NCBI GenBank assembly: GCA_020634615.1 | Contig: JACKBI010000009.1 | Coordinates: 217,883 to 281,882 of the forward strand | Reading direction: 5' to 3' | Length of the DNA: 64,000 nt | Source of the DNA: Anaerolineales bacterium | GTDB lineage: Bacteria > Chloroflexota > Anaerolineae > JAAEKA01 | Shown here: positions 43,998 through 53,811 of the stretch, piece after piece | How the letters are laid out: each line of letters begins with the position of its first letter | How positions within the stretch are numbered: position 1 is the stretch's first letter | Translations under genes and position numbers: made by a program | Notes under the pieces: generated by a model | Told to the model about the DNA's origin: nothing | What the model saw: the letters and a program-made list of their open reading frames with translations, nothing else | The model's database searches: none

Positions 43998-44246
43998 GGG
44001 ACGAAGGCGGGAGCGGTCGGCAGAGGTTCTCGCGGCTGACCTGTCTTAGGACCACGACTGCCCAGGAGACGATCCGAATGGACGCCTGCCTCCATCCGAA
44101 AAAATGACGACAAGCCAGTGCAATGTAATCTTCGACATGGCAGGTCGCATCGAGAAGTTGCCGCGCTACGCACGCGATTCACCCCGGGTCGTGGTCTGGA
44201 GTTTCCCTTAGCGTGGGGCGGGCTGATTGACCAGGGCTTCCAGGTC

Positions 44247-45413
44247 CTATGGAACCTCACCCGCGTCACGTCCATCGGTTACCACGTCAGATTGTTCCCT
44301 GACTTCAACTGACAGATTCTCGTTATCAGCGGGTGACAACTCCGCCACCGGCGCTGAACCAGGCAGTTCGCTGCTGATGCGGAGAGCATCAGCCACGGTT
44401 AGCCCGCGGCTGTAGACAACGCCCAGTCCCGGACCGGCGGCGGCGACAGGCATCGCGCTGCGGATGGGCGGTTCGTCCTCTTCCCACGAAGCGCGCAGCG
44501 CGGCGTAGTCCCACTCGGCGGTGATCAACCCCTCGGTGCTGTCGGTGCCCATCTCGACCAGTACGCCGTTGTGACGCGGGGTCATGCTGATCGGCGCGGC
44601 CAGCAGCGAGCGCCCGAAGTAAGGCTGTTCGTCAGCCGGCGTGAAGGGGTTGTAGCCGACGGCAAAGCTCATCGCGCCGAATAGCTGGTTGTCCTCGACG
44701 CGCGACAGCAACCCCTGCCGCTGGCGGGCGTACATCACCGGTTTGGTCGTCGCGCTCAGGCCGATCAGCGCCTCGGCGCCGGCGTAGGCCAGCGCGCGGC
44801 CCGCCTCGGGGTAGAGCATGTCGTAGCCCAGCAGAATACCCAGCCGGCCAACAGGCGTCTGAATCGCCTGCCAGCCGCGGCCGGCTTCCACCAGCGGGTT
44901 CTCGTCGCGGCGCAGTGTGACCGCGGCCTGCGCGCCCAGCTCCTGCCCGTCCGGTCCAAACACCAGCGCGATGTGACGGATCGCGCCATCTTCGTCCTGC
45001 AAATACGCGCTGCCGGCGACAACGGTCATCCCATGGTGGCGGGCGATGGCGGAAAACAGGGAGGTGACCGCCTCGCGCACGTCGTCCGGCCGCTGGATCA
45101 ACGCGCCTTCCAGCGACTTGCCGAAGTCCGCGCCCAGCACGCCGGCGGCTCCACCGGCCAGTTTGGCCTGCGCGCGCGTCCAGAAGGAGGCGTTGGCGCG
45201 GCGGGCCTGGTCGGCCTGGCGCAGCAGGCCGCTGCGCGTGCCGGTGGTCACCAGCGCGGCCGCCATCAAGCCGCTGTACTGGGGGAAGATCAGCAGGCGG
45301 GTGCGTTTGGTCTGCGCCAGGCGGGCAAAGCGCAGCAAGTGTTCCTCCAGTTCCTCGCGGGCCTGGGGCAGTCGAATCCGCAGTTGGACGCAGCCGACGA
45401 CGATTTCTTGCAT
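44247..45413 (-). CDS. Nitrilase-superfamily protein lacking the catalytic residues
   Basis: 388 residues from ATG 45413 (AAGGA upstream). The carbon-nitrogen hydrolase fold is recognisable from VVGCVQLRIR, LLIFPQYSG, FGPDGQELG and LGILLGYDMLYPEAGRALAYAGAEALI. In active members the glutamate of FPE, a lysine and the cysteine of ICYD form the triad. Here FPE is FPQ (Gln45), ICYD is LGYD (Gly196) and no lysine stands at the expected YRKxH position. It should therefore be inactive as an amidase. The C-terminal ~100 residues are extra and low in complexity. It is convergent with the phosphodiesterase-like gene; the 249-bp gap between them holds nothing I recognise. Confidence 0.8.
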   Translation of the reverse strand: MQEIVVGCVQLRIRLPQAREELEEHLLRFARLAQTKRTRLLIFPQYSGLMAAALVTTGTRSGLLRQADQARRANASFWTRAQAKLAGGAAGVLGADFGKSLEGALIQRPDDVREAVTSLFSAIARHHGMTVVAGSAYLQDEDGAIRHIALVFGPDGQELGAQAAVTLRRDENPLVEAGRGWQAIQTPVGRLGILLGYDMLYPEAGRALAYAGAEALIGLSATTKPVMYARQRQGLLSRVEDNQLFGAMSFAVGYNPFTPADEQPYFGRSLLAAPISMTPRHNGVLVEMGTDSTEGLITAEWDYAALRASWEEDEPPIRSAMPVAAAGPGLGVVYSRGLTVADALRISSELPGSAPVAELSPADNENLSVEVREQSDVVTDGRDAGEVP

Positions 45414-45462
45414 GGAGTCCTTCACGCACGAGGCGTTGACGAAACTAACCAGCGGTCACGAT

Positions 45463-45590
45463 GTGTCACTCCCGCGCAGGCGGAAATCAAACTTGCGATC
45501 TTCACCAGCACTGACAGGATGACCGTCACTCCCGCGTAGGCGGGAGTCATTCGCCCGTGAAACGTGGATTCCCGCCTACGCGGGAATGAC
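45463..45590. repeat. Dispersed inverted repeat (GTCATTCCCGCG family), copies 2a and 2b
   Basis: A partial copy at about 45463-45487 and a full inverted pair (45525-45547 and 45568-45590) with CGCGTAGG instead of CGCGGAGG. Located between the nitrilase-like gene and gltX. Confidence 0.85.
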
Positions 45591-45602
45591 CGCACGAACG
45601 TC

Positions 45603-47114
45603 TCATGAAAGCGGCAGCAGTGCTTCTCCAGCCGACGCCAGCCGGAGCAGCGTTCGCTCGCGGCCGAGGATGGCCAGCGTCTCGAACAACGGCGGCGACA
45701 CTGCGGCGGCGGTAACTGCAACGCGCACGATGGCCAGCAACTGGCGCACTTTAAGACCCAGCGTGACGGCCAGCTCGCGCAGACAGGTTTCGATGGAATC
45801 GTGGCCCCACTCAGCCAGCACAGACAAGGCGTCTGACGTTGCCGCCAGCGCCGCCAGCGACTGCGCGGCGGTCATCTTGTCGCCGATCAGTGCAGCGGGT
45901 TCGGGGTAGGTGATCGGGCCGTCAACGAAGAAGAAACTGAGCATGGGCGCAGCTTCGGTCAGCGTCTTGATCCGCTCCTTGATCAGGGGCACGGCCGGCC
46001 GCAGTTCCGGTCGCGCGGCCATCTCGGTCTCGCTCAATCCCACGCCCTGCGCGACGAAGGGGATCAGCCGGTGGTACAGATCGTCATCGTCCAGTTGGCG
46101 GATGTACATGCCGTCGAGCCAGACCAGCTTGTCATAAGGGAAGGCGGCCGGCGAAGGATTGATGCTGTCGATGCTGAAGGCCGCGATGGCGTCTTCCGGC
46201 GTGAACACCTCACGGCTGCCGTCGATGCTCCAGCCGATGTTGGAAAGGAAGTTGAACATCGCTTCGGGCAGGTAGCCGTCGGCGATGTAGTCGCGCAGGT
46301 GGACGGGGACGCTGCTGCCATCAGGCGCCACGGCGTGGCGTTTGCTCATCTTGCCCTTGCCGTTGGGGTTCAGAATGACCGGCAGATGCGCCCAGACCGG
46401 CGGCTCCCAGCCGAACGCTGCGTAGAGCAGCACGCCCAGCGGCGCGCTGGGCAGCCATTCATCGCTGCGCATGATGTGGCTGATCTCCATCAGGTGATCA
46501 TCCACCACCGCCGCCAGGTGATAGGTCGGCCAGCCGTCGGACTTGAGCAGCACGGTGTCCTGCAACAGGCTGTGCTCGACGGTGATCTCGCCGCGGACGG
46601 CGTCGTGGAAGGTGGTCTGCCCGTCGATCGGGTCGATGGCGAAGCGCACGACGAACGGGTCGCCAGCGGCCTCGCGTTCGGCCCGCTGCTCGGCGGTGAG
46701 ATAGCGGCAGTGGCGGTCGTAGCCCGACTGCTCTTTGCGCGCGACCTGTTCCTCGCGTAGTGACGCGAGCCGCTCGGCGCTGCAATAGCAGCGATAGGCG
46801 TGCCCGTTGTCGATCAGCCAGTCGGCCCACTGCGTGTAGATCGGCAGCCGCTCGCTCTGGAAATAGGGACCGTACTCGCCACCGACCTCGGGGCCTTCGT
46901 CCCACTGCAAGCCCAGCCAGCGCAGCCCCGCCAGAATGTCATGCATCGAGTCATCGACGTAGCGCTTGCGATCGGTGTCTTCGATGCGCAGGATGAAGCG
47001 GCCGCCATGCCCGCGGGCAAAGAGCCAGTTGAACAGCGCCGAACGCGCCGAACCGATGTGCAGGTAGCCGGTCGGGCTGGGCGCGAAACGGACGCGCACG
47101 GGACGATCAATCAT
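45603..47114 (-). CDS. gltX: Glutamate--tRNA ligase
   Basis: 503 residues from ATG 47114, preceded by AAGGAG; a GTG at 47138 lies on the other side of that site. Class Ia synthetase: HIGH-type signature PTGYLHIGSAR near the N-terminus, ERLPIYTQWADWLI, the substrate loop RSDEWLPSAP and the KMSKR loop (GKGKMSKRHA). It charges tRNA-Glu with glutamate. Since GlnRS is also encoded (48418-50100), this enzyme is probably discriminating. Two palindromic repeats follow the stop. Confidence 0.96.
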   Translation of the reverse strand: MIDRPVRVRFAPSPTGYLHIGSARSALFNWLFARGHGGRFILRIEDTDRKRYVDDSMHDILAGLRWLGLQWDEGPEVGGEYGPYFQSERLPIYTQWADWLIDNGHAYRCYCSAERLASLREEQVARKEQSGYDRHCRYLTAEQRAEREAAGDPFVVRFAIDPIDGQTTFHDAVRGEITVEHSLLQDTVLLKSDGWPTYHLAAVVDDHLMEISHIMRSDEWLPSAPLGVLLYAAFGWEPPVWAHLPVILNPNGKGKMSKRHAVAPDGSSVPVHLRDYIADGYLPEAMFNFLSNIGWSIDGSREVFTPEDAIAAFSIDSINPSPAAFPYDKLVWLDGMYIRQLDDDDLYHRLIPFVAQGVGLSETEMAARPELRPAVPLIKERIKTLTEAAPMLSFFFVDGPITYPEPAALIGDKMTAAQSLAALAATSDALSVLAEWGHDSIETCLRELAVTLGLKVRQLLAIVRVAVTAAAVSPPLFETLAILGRERTLLRLASAGEALLPLS

Positions 47115-47159
47115 GAAATGGTGTCTCCTTGCAGTCACCGAATGATGAAAGCTAAGATC

Positions 47160-47350
47160 TTGTTCCGGTATTAGCCAGGCGAGGCCCGCCCGACCGTAAA
47201 ACGGATCGGGCTACAAGGTGAAAGCCCTTTCAGGGCTAGGATCCAGGCCCGAAGGGCCTTCGACGTAGTAGCCGGATGGCCTTGCGAAGCACCCCGTAGC
47301 AGAGCGGAGTGGGTGGCCTCCAGCGGGCGTGCCGAGCCTATTACCGGCTT
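47160..47350. repeat. Hairpin-rich non-coding block, probably a dispersed repeat
   Basis: The 369-bp gap 47115-47483 has no gene I can support. It contains short hairpins: 47184-47206 (CCCGACCGT/ACGGATCGGG), AGCCCT-TTC-AGGGCT near 47224-47238 and AGGCCC-GAA-GGGCCT near 47247-47262. The style is that of REP elements mobilised by RAYT transposases; no such transposase is in the window. Confidence 0.5.
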
Positions 47351-47483
47351 CTTTTCTAAAGCTTCATAATTCGGCGCCTTACAGATCAAAGCATGCAAAG
47401 GCAAGCTCAATCGCTATGGCATAGCTTGCTTCAGCATGCTCTAGCCGGATTATCAGCCTGACGGTTGCAACCTCAGGCGATCC

Positions 47484-48302
47484 TCACCTGGTCAATGCGT
47501 CGTGCAGCGCCTTCAGTTGCACCAAAGCAGCAGCTTCGCGGCTGCGAGCTTCCACGGTGCCGCCGGCTGCCAACAGGCAGTGGCGCAGGTCGATGGCCAG
47601 ATCGGCCGGGAAGTCGGGCGCCTGGGCAAGACGCTCGCCCACCAGTTGATCGGTCAGCACGGCGACGCCCAGCCAGACGACTGCACGTCCGCCCTTGGGC
47701 TGTGACAGTGCAATCGACAAACCAGCCTCGTGCAACAGGATCGCTGCTTGCAGCAGGTCGCTGTCCAGCGGTGCATCCGGGCCGAGCAGCGGGCTGGCCA
47801 GCTCCAGCAACTCCACCATCGTCCGCAGTGCAGCGCCAGGCCGGTTGGGTGGCGCTTGCGTCAACGCGGTGACGAAATCGGTGTCGCCGTAGAAGCTCTC
47901 CACCAGCCAGCGCAAGGGTTGGCTGGTGATCCGGCCGGCGGCTGCGTTCAGCAGTTCCAGCGCTTCGGCGGCTTCCTGGCCGGGCATAGCCAGCAACTGG
48001 TCGATGTCGACCTCGTCGTCTTCGGCCGGCTGGATGGCCTCAACGCGCAGGCGGATGCGGTCCTGGTAGAGCGTGGCGCGCCCGGTGACACGGGCCGCGT
48101 CGCCGGGGTTCAGCCAACTGGCGGCGTCGGCTGCGCCTTCCCAGAGGCGAGCGTCGATCTGACCCGTACGGTCGGCCAACGTCAGCAACAGGTAGTGCCC
48201 CTTGGACCCATCGCGGTAGGGCGCCAGACGCAGATCGACGACGCGAAAGATGTCGTCCAGCGTGTCGTCAGGCTTGATGTCAGCAGCAAAGACGCGTTTC
48301 AT
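47484..48302 (-). CDS. OB-fold protein with degenerate HD-like domain (YhaM-like)
   Basis: 272 residues. The N-terminal ~100 residues form an OB fold of the tRNA-anti type (GHYLLLTLADRTGQIDARLWEG, PGDAARVTGRATLYQDRIRLRV), as in the 3'-5' exoribonuclease YhaM. The C-terminal ~160 residues are helical and sit where YhaM has its HD phosphohydrolase domain. The expected LLHDIGK motif reads LLHEAG, and no second metal-binding His/Asp set is obvious. It may bind RNA or DNA without cleaving it. It lies between gltX and glnS on the same strand; a link to RNA metabolism is plausible. Confidence 0.65.
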   Translation of the reverse strand: MKRVFAADIKPDDTLDDIFRVVDLRLAPYRDGSKGHYLLLTLADRTGQIDARLWEGAADAASWLNPGDAARVTGRATLYQDRIRLRVEAIQPAEDDEVDIDQLLAMPGQEAAEALELLNAAAGRITSQPLRWLVESFYGDTDFVTALTQAPPNRPGAALRTMVELLELASPLLGPDAPLDSDLLQAAILLHEAGLSIALSQPKGGRAVVWLGVAVLTDQLVGERLAQAPDFPADLAIDLRHCLLAAGGTVEARSREAAALVQLKALHDALTR

Positions 48303-48317
48303 GCTCTCGTGTCTCTT

Positions 48318-48411
48318 GCTCGTACTCGTACTCTTCCTCGTACTCCTACTCGTCTGGCCCTGGAGCTTTCGGAAGAGTACGAGCAGGAGGACGAGTACAA
48401 GTACGAGTAGG
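48318..48411. repeat. Imperfect inverted array of GAGTAC/GAGGAC hexamers, copy 1
   Basis: Left arm 48318-48353 is built of CTCGTA/CTCCTA-type units; right arm 48371-48411 of GAGTAC/GAGGAC units; spacer ~17 bp. A similar array lies at 61786-61870. Confidence 0.8.
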
Positions 48412-48417
48412 AATGAA

Positions 48418-50100
<1,683 letters not shown>

Positions 50101-50201
50101 GGATCGATCCTTTGTTTGAGTGTCAATGAATTGCGCGGCCGCATGAAGCGCGACCGCATGGCCGCCATTCTAACACAGGTGTGGTAAGTCCGCCAGAGTT
50201 T

Positions 50202-50241
50202 GGGGGTGGGGCGTGGGGAGTAGGGGCTGGGGACTGGTGGG
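50202..50241 (+). other. G-quadruplex-forming motif in a non-coding stretch
   Basis: Five to six closely spaced runs of 3-5 G (50202-50241). The rest of the gap 50101-50536 holds GTCACGCTGAGCG-type repeat remnants (50315-50470) and no gene that I can support. Confidence 0.6.
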
Positions 50242-50518
50242 AGTAACTTGGCTGCGATAGCGGTTGCCGGAGTCCAGGCTGTTGCCAACTGCCCACGGTC
50301 ATTCATCTCTCGCGTATTTGTCACGCTGAGCGAACAGTGGGGCCCAGCAACGGCGTTCAACGCACTCAGCGAAGCGTCCCACCATACGAGGAGGAGACTC
50401 TTCGCTGGCTTTTCGATTCGTGCTGGTTGCGTCTTTGATGCGCTCAGAGTGACACTTCGGTGGAAAACGGAATGACCCTGCCAACATCCTACACAATGGC
50501 CTTGATCGCCGCGGCTTG

Positions 50519-50527
50519 TGGTATAAT
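50519..50527 (+). promoter_or_regulatory. Extended -10 promoter of the LysM lipoprotein, near-leaderless
   Basis: TGG-TATAAT (50519-50527) with only a weak -35. The ATG is 9 bases after the -10 box, so the mRNA should carry almost no leader. Confidence 0.6.
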
Positions 50528-50536
50528 TCGCAGTCG

Positions 50537-51529
50537 ATGAAACCTGGAAATCGAGCGTTCTGTTTGGCGCTGACGCTGGCGCTTTTCACGACGGCGGCGT
50601 GTGGCGGCCAGGTGACGACGCGTCCCACGGTGACGCCGCTGCCCAGCCAAACACCGACCGCAACCATCGCCCCGCCGACCGTCATCCCAACGGCGACGCC
50701 CGACACCTATACGCCGCCACCCACGGCCACGCCAACCGTCACGCCCACGCCGGTCATCTATCGCATCCAGGCGGGCGAGAACCTGAACATCATCGCGTCC
50801 CGGTTCGGCGTCCCGCACGATCTGTTGCGCGACATCAACGGCATCGAGGATGAACGCGCTTTGCAGGTCGGCCAGCTCCTGCTCATCCCGGTCGGCGGCT
50901 GGGACGGTCCCATCGAGCCGACGGCCACGGTCACGCCGACGCCGGCGCCGGTGGCCGTCGAAAACGTCTATTTTCATCCCAGCCCGCTGGGCGAACTGAC
51001 GATTCTGGGCGAGGTGAGCAATCTCAGCCAACAGGATCTGGAGCGCGTGCAGGTGCGCATCACGCTGTTCGACGGGGCTGACCGGCTGCTGGGCAGCGAT
51101 ACCACCTTTACCGCGCTGGACGTGCTGCCGCCCGAAGGGAGGTCGCCTTTCGTGATCTTCTTCCCCGACGCACCCGACGAGTATGCAACCTATCAGGCCG
51201 AGGTCATTTCAGCCGCGCCTGCGTACACGGGGACGCTGTACCGTTCGCTGGAGGTGACGGAGGTGGCCGAGGAACAAACGGCAGCCGGCCTGCTGAAGCT
51301 GGCCGGTCGGGTGCGCAACGTGGGCGACGTCGAGGCGCTGGCGACATTGCTGACCGTGACTGCCTATGACCAACAAGGCCGTGTGGTCGGCATGCGCACC
51401 ATTGCCCCGGACCCGGACCGCATCGCCCTGGGCGGCGGCGAGGCACAGTTTGCAGTCGACTTGCTGGCCGCCGCGCCGGTGGTCACCTATACAATACAGA
51501 CCGAAGCCCGACGAGCCGCGCCGGGTTGA
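50537..51529 (+). CDS. LysM-domain lipoprotein with C-terminal FxLYD-like domains
   Basis: 330 residues from ATG 50537. A lipobox (FTTAAC) is followed by a long Pro/Thr-rich linker (about 25-78). A LysM domain (about 80-125; IQAGENLNIIASRFGVPHDLL and LQVGQLLLIPV) binds peptidoglycan or other GlcNAc polymers. Two beta-sandwich regions follow, one with GELTILGEVSNLSQQDLERVQVRI and one with GLLKLAGRVRNVGDVEALATLL, the FxLYD pattern. The protein is therefore tethered to the membrane and can reach the cell wall. Role in envelope organisation is inferred. PlsC follows 11 bases downstream, likely in the same transcript. Confidence 0.88.
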   Translation: MKPGNRAFCLALTLALFTTAACGGQVTTRPTVTPLPSQTPTATIAPPTVIPTATPDTYTPPPTATPTVTPTPVIYRIQAGENLNIIASRFGVPHDLLRDINGIEDERALQVGQLLLIPVGGWDGPIEPTATVTPTPAPVAVENVYFHPSPLGELTILGEVSNLSQQDLERVQVRITLFDGADRLLGSDTTFTALDVLPPEGRSPFVIFFPDAPDEYATYQAEVISAAPAYTGTLYRSLEVTEVAEEQTAAGLLKLAGRVRNVGDVEALATLLTVTAYDQQGRVVGMRTIAPDPDRIALGGGEAQFAVDLLAAAPVVTYTIQTEARRAAPG

Positions 51530-51540
51530 TTCTAGATGAA

Positions 51541-52248
51541 ATGGTATCAATGATGGCAAGCAACACCACCATACCCCGCCGCGTCCGGTTCCTCCAGTCC
51601 CTGGCGCACCTCATTCTCTGGCTTTTCACCCGTTTCGAAGTTCACGGCGCGGAGAAGATCCCCGAAAGCGGTCCGACGATTCTGACCATGAACCACCTGC
51701 ATTTCCTCGACCCGGTGATCGGCATCTCCATTGTCAACCGGCACTCGAAGATGTTCACCGCTGACAAGTGGGAAACGCGGCCGGTGATCGGAAACATGAT
51801 CGTATGGAGCCAGCAGGCCATCTTCGTCGCGCGCGGCGAGGTGGATCGCAAGGCGCTGGCCAAGGCGATCGAGGCGCTCAAGGAGGGCTTGCTGCTGGGC
51901 GTGGCGCCGGAAGGCACGCGCAGCAAGACCGGCACCCTGCAAAAAGGCCACGAAGGGGTCGCCTATCTCGCGTCGCGCACGGGGGCGGTCATCGTGCCGG
52001 CTGTGGCGTACGGGCAGGAAAAGGCGATACGCAGCCTGCTGCGGCTGCGCCGTGGCCGCATCGTCGTCAACATCGGCGAGCCGTATGTGTTGCCGGGAAC
52101 GCCCAACAAAGCGAAGACCGAGGAGCTGGGGCGCTACACCGACCAGATCATGATGCGCATGGCCGTCCTGTTGCCGCCGGAGTACCAGGGGTATTACCGC
52201 GAACGCGTGGCAGCGCTGGACGCGGCGGATGACCCCATGATAGCCTGA
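51541..52248 (+). CDS. plsC: 1-acyl-sn-glycerol-3-phosphate acyltransferase-like protein
   Basis: 235 residues from ATG 51541 (51550 and 51553 are alternatives). The acyltransferase motifs are intact: block I NHLHFLDP (NHxxxxD), block II near FVARGEVDRK, block III PEGTRSKTG and block IV IVPAVAYG. The family transfers acyl groups to lysophosphatidate to form phosphatidate at the inner membrane face. It ends before a strong terminator and forms a two-gene unit with the LysM lipoprotein. Confidence 0.88.
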   Translation: MVSMMASNTTIPRRVRFLQSLAHLILWLFTRFEVHGAEKIPESGPTILTMNHLHFLDPVIGISIVNRHSKMFTADKWETRPVIGNMIVWSQQAIFVARGEVDRKALAKAIEALKEGLLLGVAPEGTRSKTGTLQKGHEGVAYLASRTGAVIVPAVAYGQEKAIRSLLRLRRGRIVVNIGEPYVLPGTPNKAKTEELGRYTDQIMMRMAVLLPPEYQGYYRERVAALDAADDPMIA

Positions 52249-52277
52249 TACTGCACCAGTCACCTTTGGGTAACAAC

Positions 52278-52315
52278 AAGAGATGGCATCTTTGCCCGAA
52301 GATGCCATCTCTTTT
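52278..52315 (+). terminator. Intrinsic terminator after plsC
   Basis: Perfect 15-bp stem (52278-52292 with 52299-52313), 6-base loop, TTTT. Confidence 0.9.
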
Positions 52316-52327
52316 CATACCAGCCAG

Positions 52328-52371
52328 ACGCGAGAGGCCGGACTTTTTCGGTGAAGTCCGGCCTCTCGCGT
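52328..52371. repeat. Perfect hairpin between convergent operons
   Basis: 18-bp arms (52328-52345 and 52354-52371), 8-base loop. It may terminate the minus-strand transporter operon or be a dispersed repeat. Confidence 0.7.
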
Positions 52372-52448
52372 CTTCAATCCCCGTGTCGGGATAGCGCAGC
52401 ACCCCGACGAGGAAGCCGGAGCAGGAGCAGGTTGAGGGGGATTACCAG

Positions 52449-52475
52449 GTAGGGGCGGGGTTACCCCGCCCCTAC
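52449..52475. repeat. GTAGGGGCGGGG palindrome
   Basis: 12-bp arms (52449-52460 and 52464-52475), 3-base loop, just downstream of the last minus-strand permease gene. Similar palindromes are common between Chloroflexota genes; it may act as a terminator stem. Confidence 0.7.
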
Positions 52476-52481
52476 TCGTTC

Positions 52482-53792
52482 CTACTGCTTCTCATACGGC
52501 ACGCCGTCGGCGGCCGGCGGGGTGGTCTTGCCGATGACACCGGCCAGCACGATCATGGTCAGCACGTAGGGCAACATGCCGATGAACTGGTAGGGGATGC
52601 CGGTCTCCAGGATCTGCAACTTGATCTGCAACGCGTCGGCGAAACCGAAGAGCAGCGCCCCGAAGAACGCGCCGATGGGGTTCCAGTTGCCGAAGATCAT
52701 AGCCGCCAGCGCGATGAACCCCTTGCCGCCCGTCATCAGATCGTCGAAGCTGCCCACCGTTTCCAGGCTGAACCAGGCGCCGGCCAGCCCGGCAATCGCG
52801 CCGCCCGCGATCACTGCCAGATAGCGCGCCCGGATGACGTTGATGCCCAGCGTGTCGGCCGCGCGCGGGTGCTCGCCCACTGCCCGGTGTCGCAGACCCC
52901 ACTTGGTGCGGAACAGATAGAACTGGATCACAAACACCAGGATCAACATTGTGTAGACGATGGGCTGGTGGCGGAAGAGCACCGGCCCCAGTACCGGGAT
53001 GTCGGAAAGCACTGGAATCGGGATCGGCGAGTAGACGCTGGGAGCGCCGAACGGGTTGTCGAGCAGAAAGCTACGCCGCGTGAAGCCGGTGATGCCCACT
53101 GCCAGGATGTTGATCACGGTACCGCTGATGATCTGATCGACCTTGAAGGAGATCGATAGCACCGCGTGCAGCGCAGCCATCAGCATGCCTGCCAGAATCG
53201 CCACCACCAGTCCGGCCGTCGAATTTTGCAGGTAGAGCGAGGCGGTGAAGCCAAGGCCCGCGCCTACCAGCATCATCCCCTCGATACCGATGTTGACCAC
53301 ACCGGCACGTTCGCACAGGATGCCGGCCAGCGCACCCAGCGCAATCGGCGTTGCCAGGCGAATCCCGTCGGCCAGCATGCTGACCACGTCGGTGCGTTTG
53401 CCTGTTGCCGCATAGATCAGCACAGCCGCCAGCAGCAGGCCAAAGACCAGCATCAGCACCAGGTTCTCGTAACGCTTGGCGACCTGAGGCGGCAGCAGGA
53501 ACGGCACCACGCCGGTGATCAGCAGCAGAATGCCAACCAGCAGCATGCTGTTGCGGCTGGGGATCGGCACGCCCTGCTTCAGCCCCGTTTGCACCGCTTC
53601 GGGCAGACGATCCATGATGGAGGCTTCGATCTGGCCGAAGCGGAACTTCGAGACCGCCTCGGGGTCCAGCGCAGTCATCGCCAGGTAGACCAGAAGCACG
53701 CCGAAAATCAGATAGACCACGCCGAACCAGCGCGAGCGGGTCATGAATTTGCTGGGGATTGCCGTGGAAGCTGTTGTTGTTGCAGATGTCAT
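52482..53792 (-). CDS. ABC transporter permease of the BMP-type importer (second subunit)
   Basis: 436 residues from ATG 53792 with GGAGG upstream; the longer frame to 53927 overlaps the preceding gene and is rejected. BPD_transp_2 family: about ten TM helices with the core LADGIRLATPIALGALAGILCERAGVVNIGIEGMMLVGA, the conserved SFKVDQIISGTVINILA and the EAA-like loop LGINVIRARYLAVI. This type of permease (YufQ-like) works with BMP binding proteins for nucleosides or similar compounds. The N-terminal ~100 residues contain two extra TM helices flanking an outer loop. Last gene of the operon, 19 bases after its partner. Confidence 0.92.
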   Translation of the reverse strand: MTSATTTASTAIPSKFMTRSRWFGVVYLIFGVLLVYLAMTALDPEAVSKFRFGQIEASIMDRLPEAVQTGLKQGVPIPSRNSMLLVGILLLITGVVPFLLPPQVAKRYENLVLMLVFGLLLAAVLIYAATGKRTDVVSMLADGIRLATPIALGALAGILCERAGVVNIGIEGMMLVGAGLGFTASLYLQNSTAGLVVAILAGMLMAALHAVLSISFKVDQIISGTVINILAVGITGFTRRSFLLDNPFGAPSVYSPIPIPVLSDIPVLGPVLFRHQPIVYTMLILVFVIQFYLFRTKWGLRHRAVGEHPRAADTLGINVIRARYLAVIAGGAIAGLAGAWFSLETVGSFDDLMTGGKGFIALAAMIFGNWNPIGAFFGALLFGFADALQIKLQILETGIPYQFIGMLPYVLTMIVLAGVIGKTTPPAADGVPYEKQ

Positions 53793-53811
53793 GTCTATTC
53801 CTCCAGTGCGC

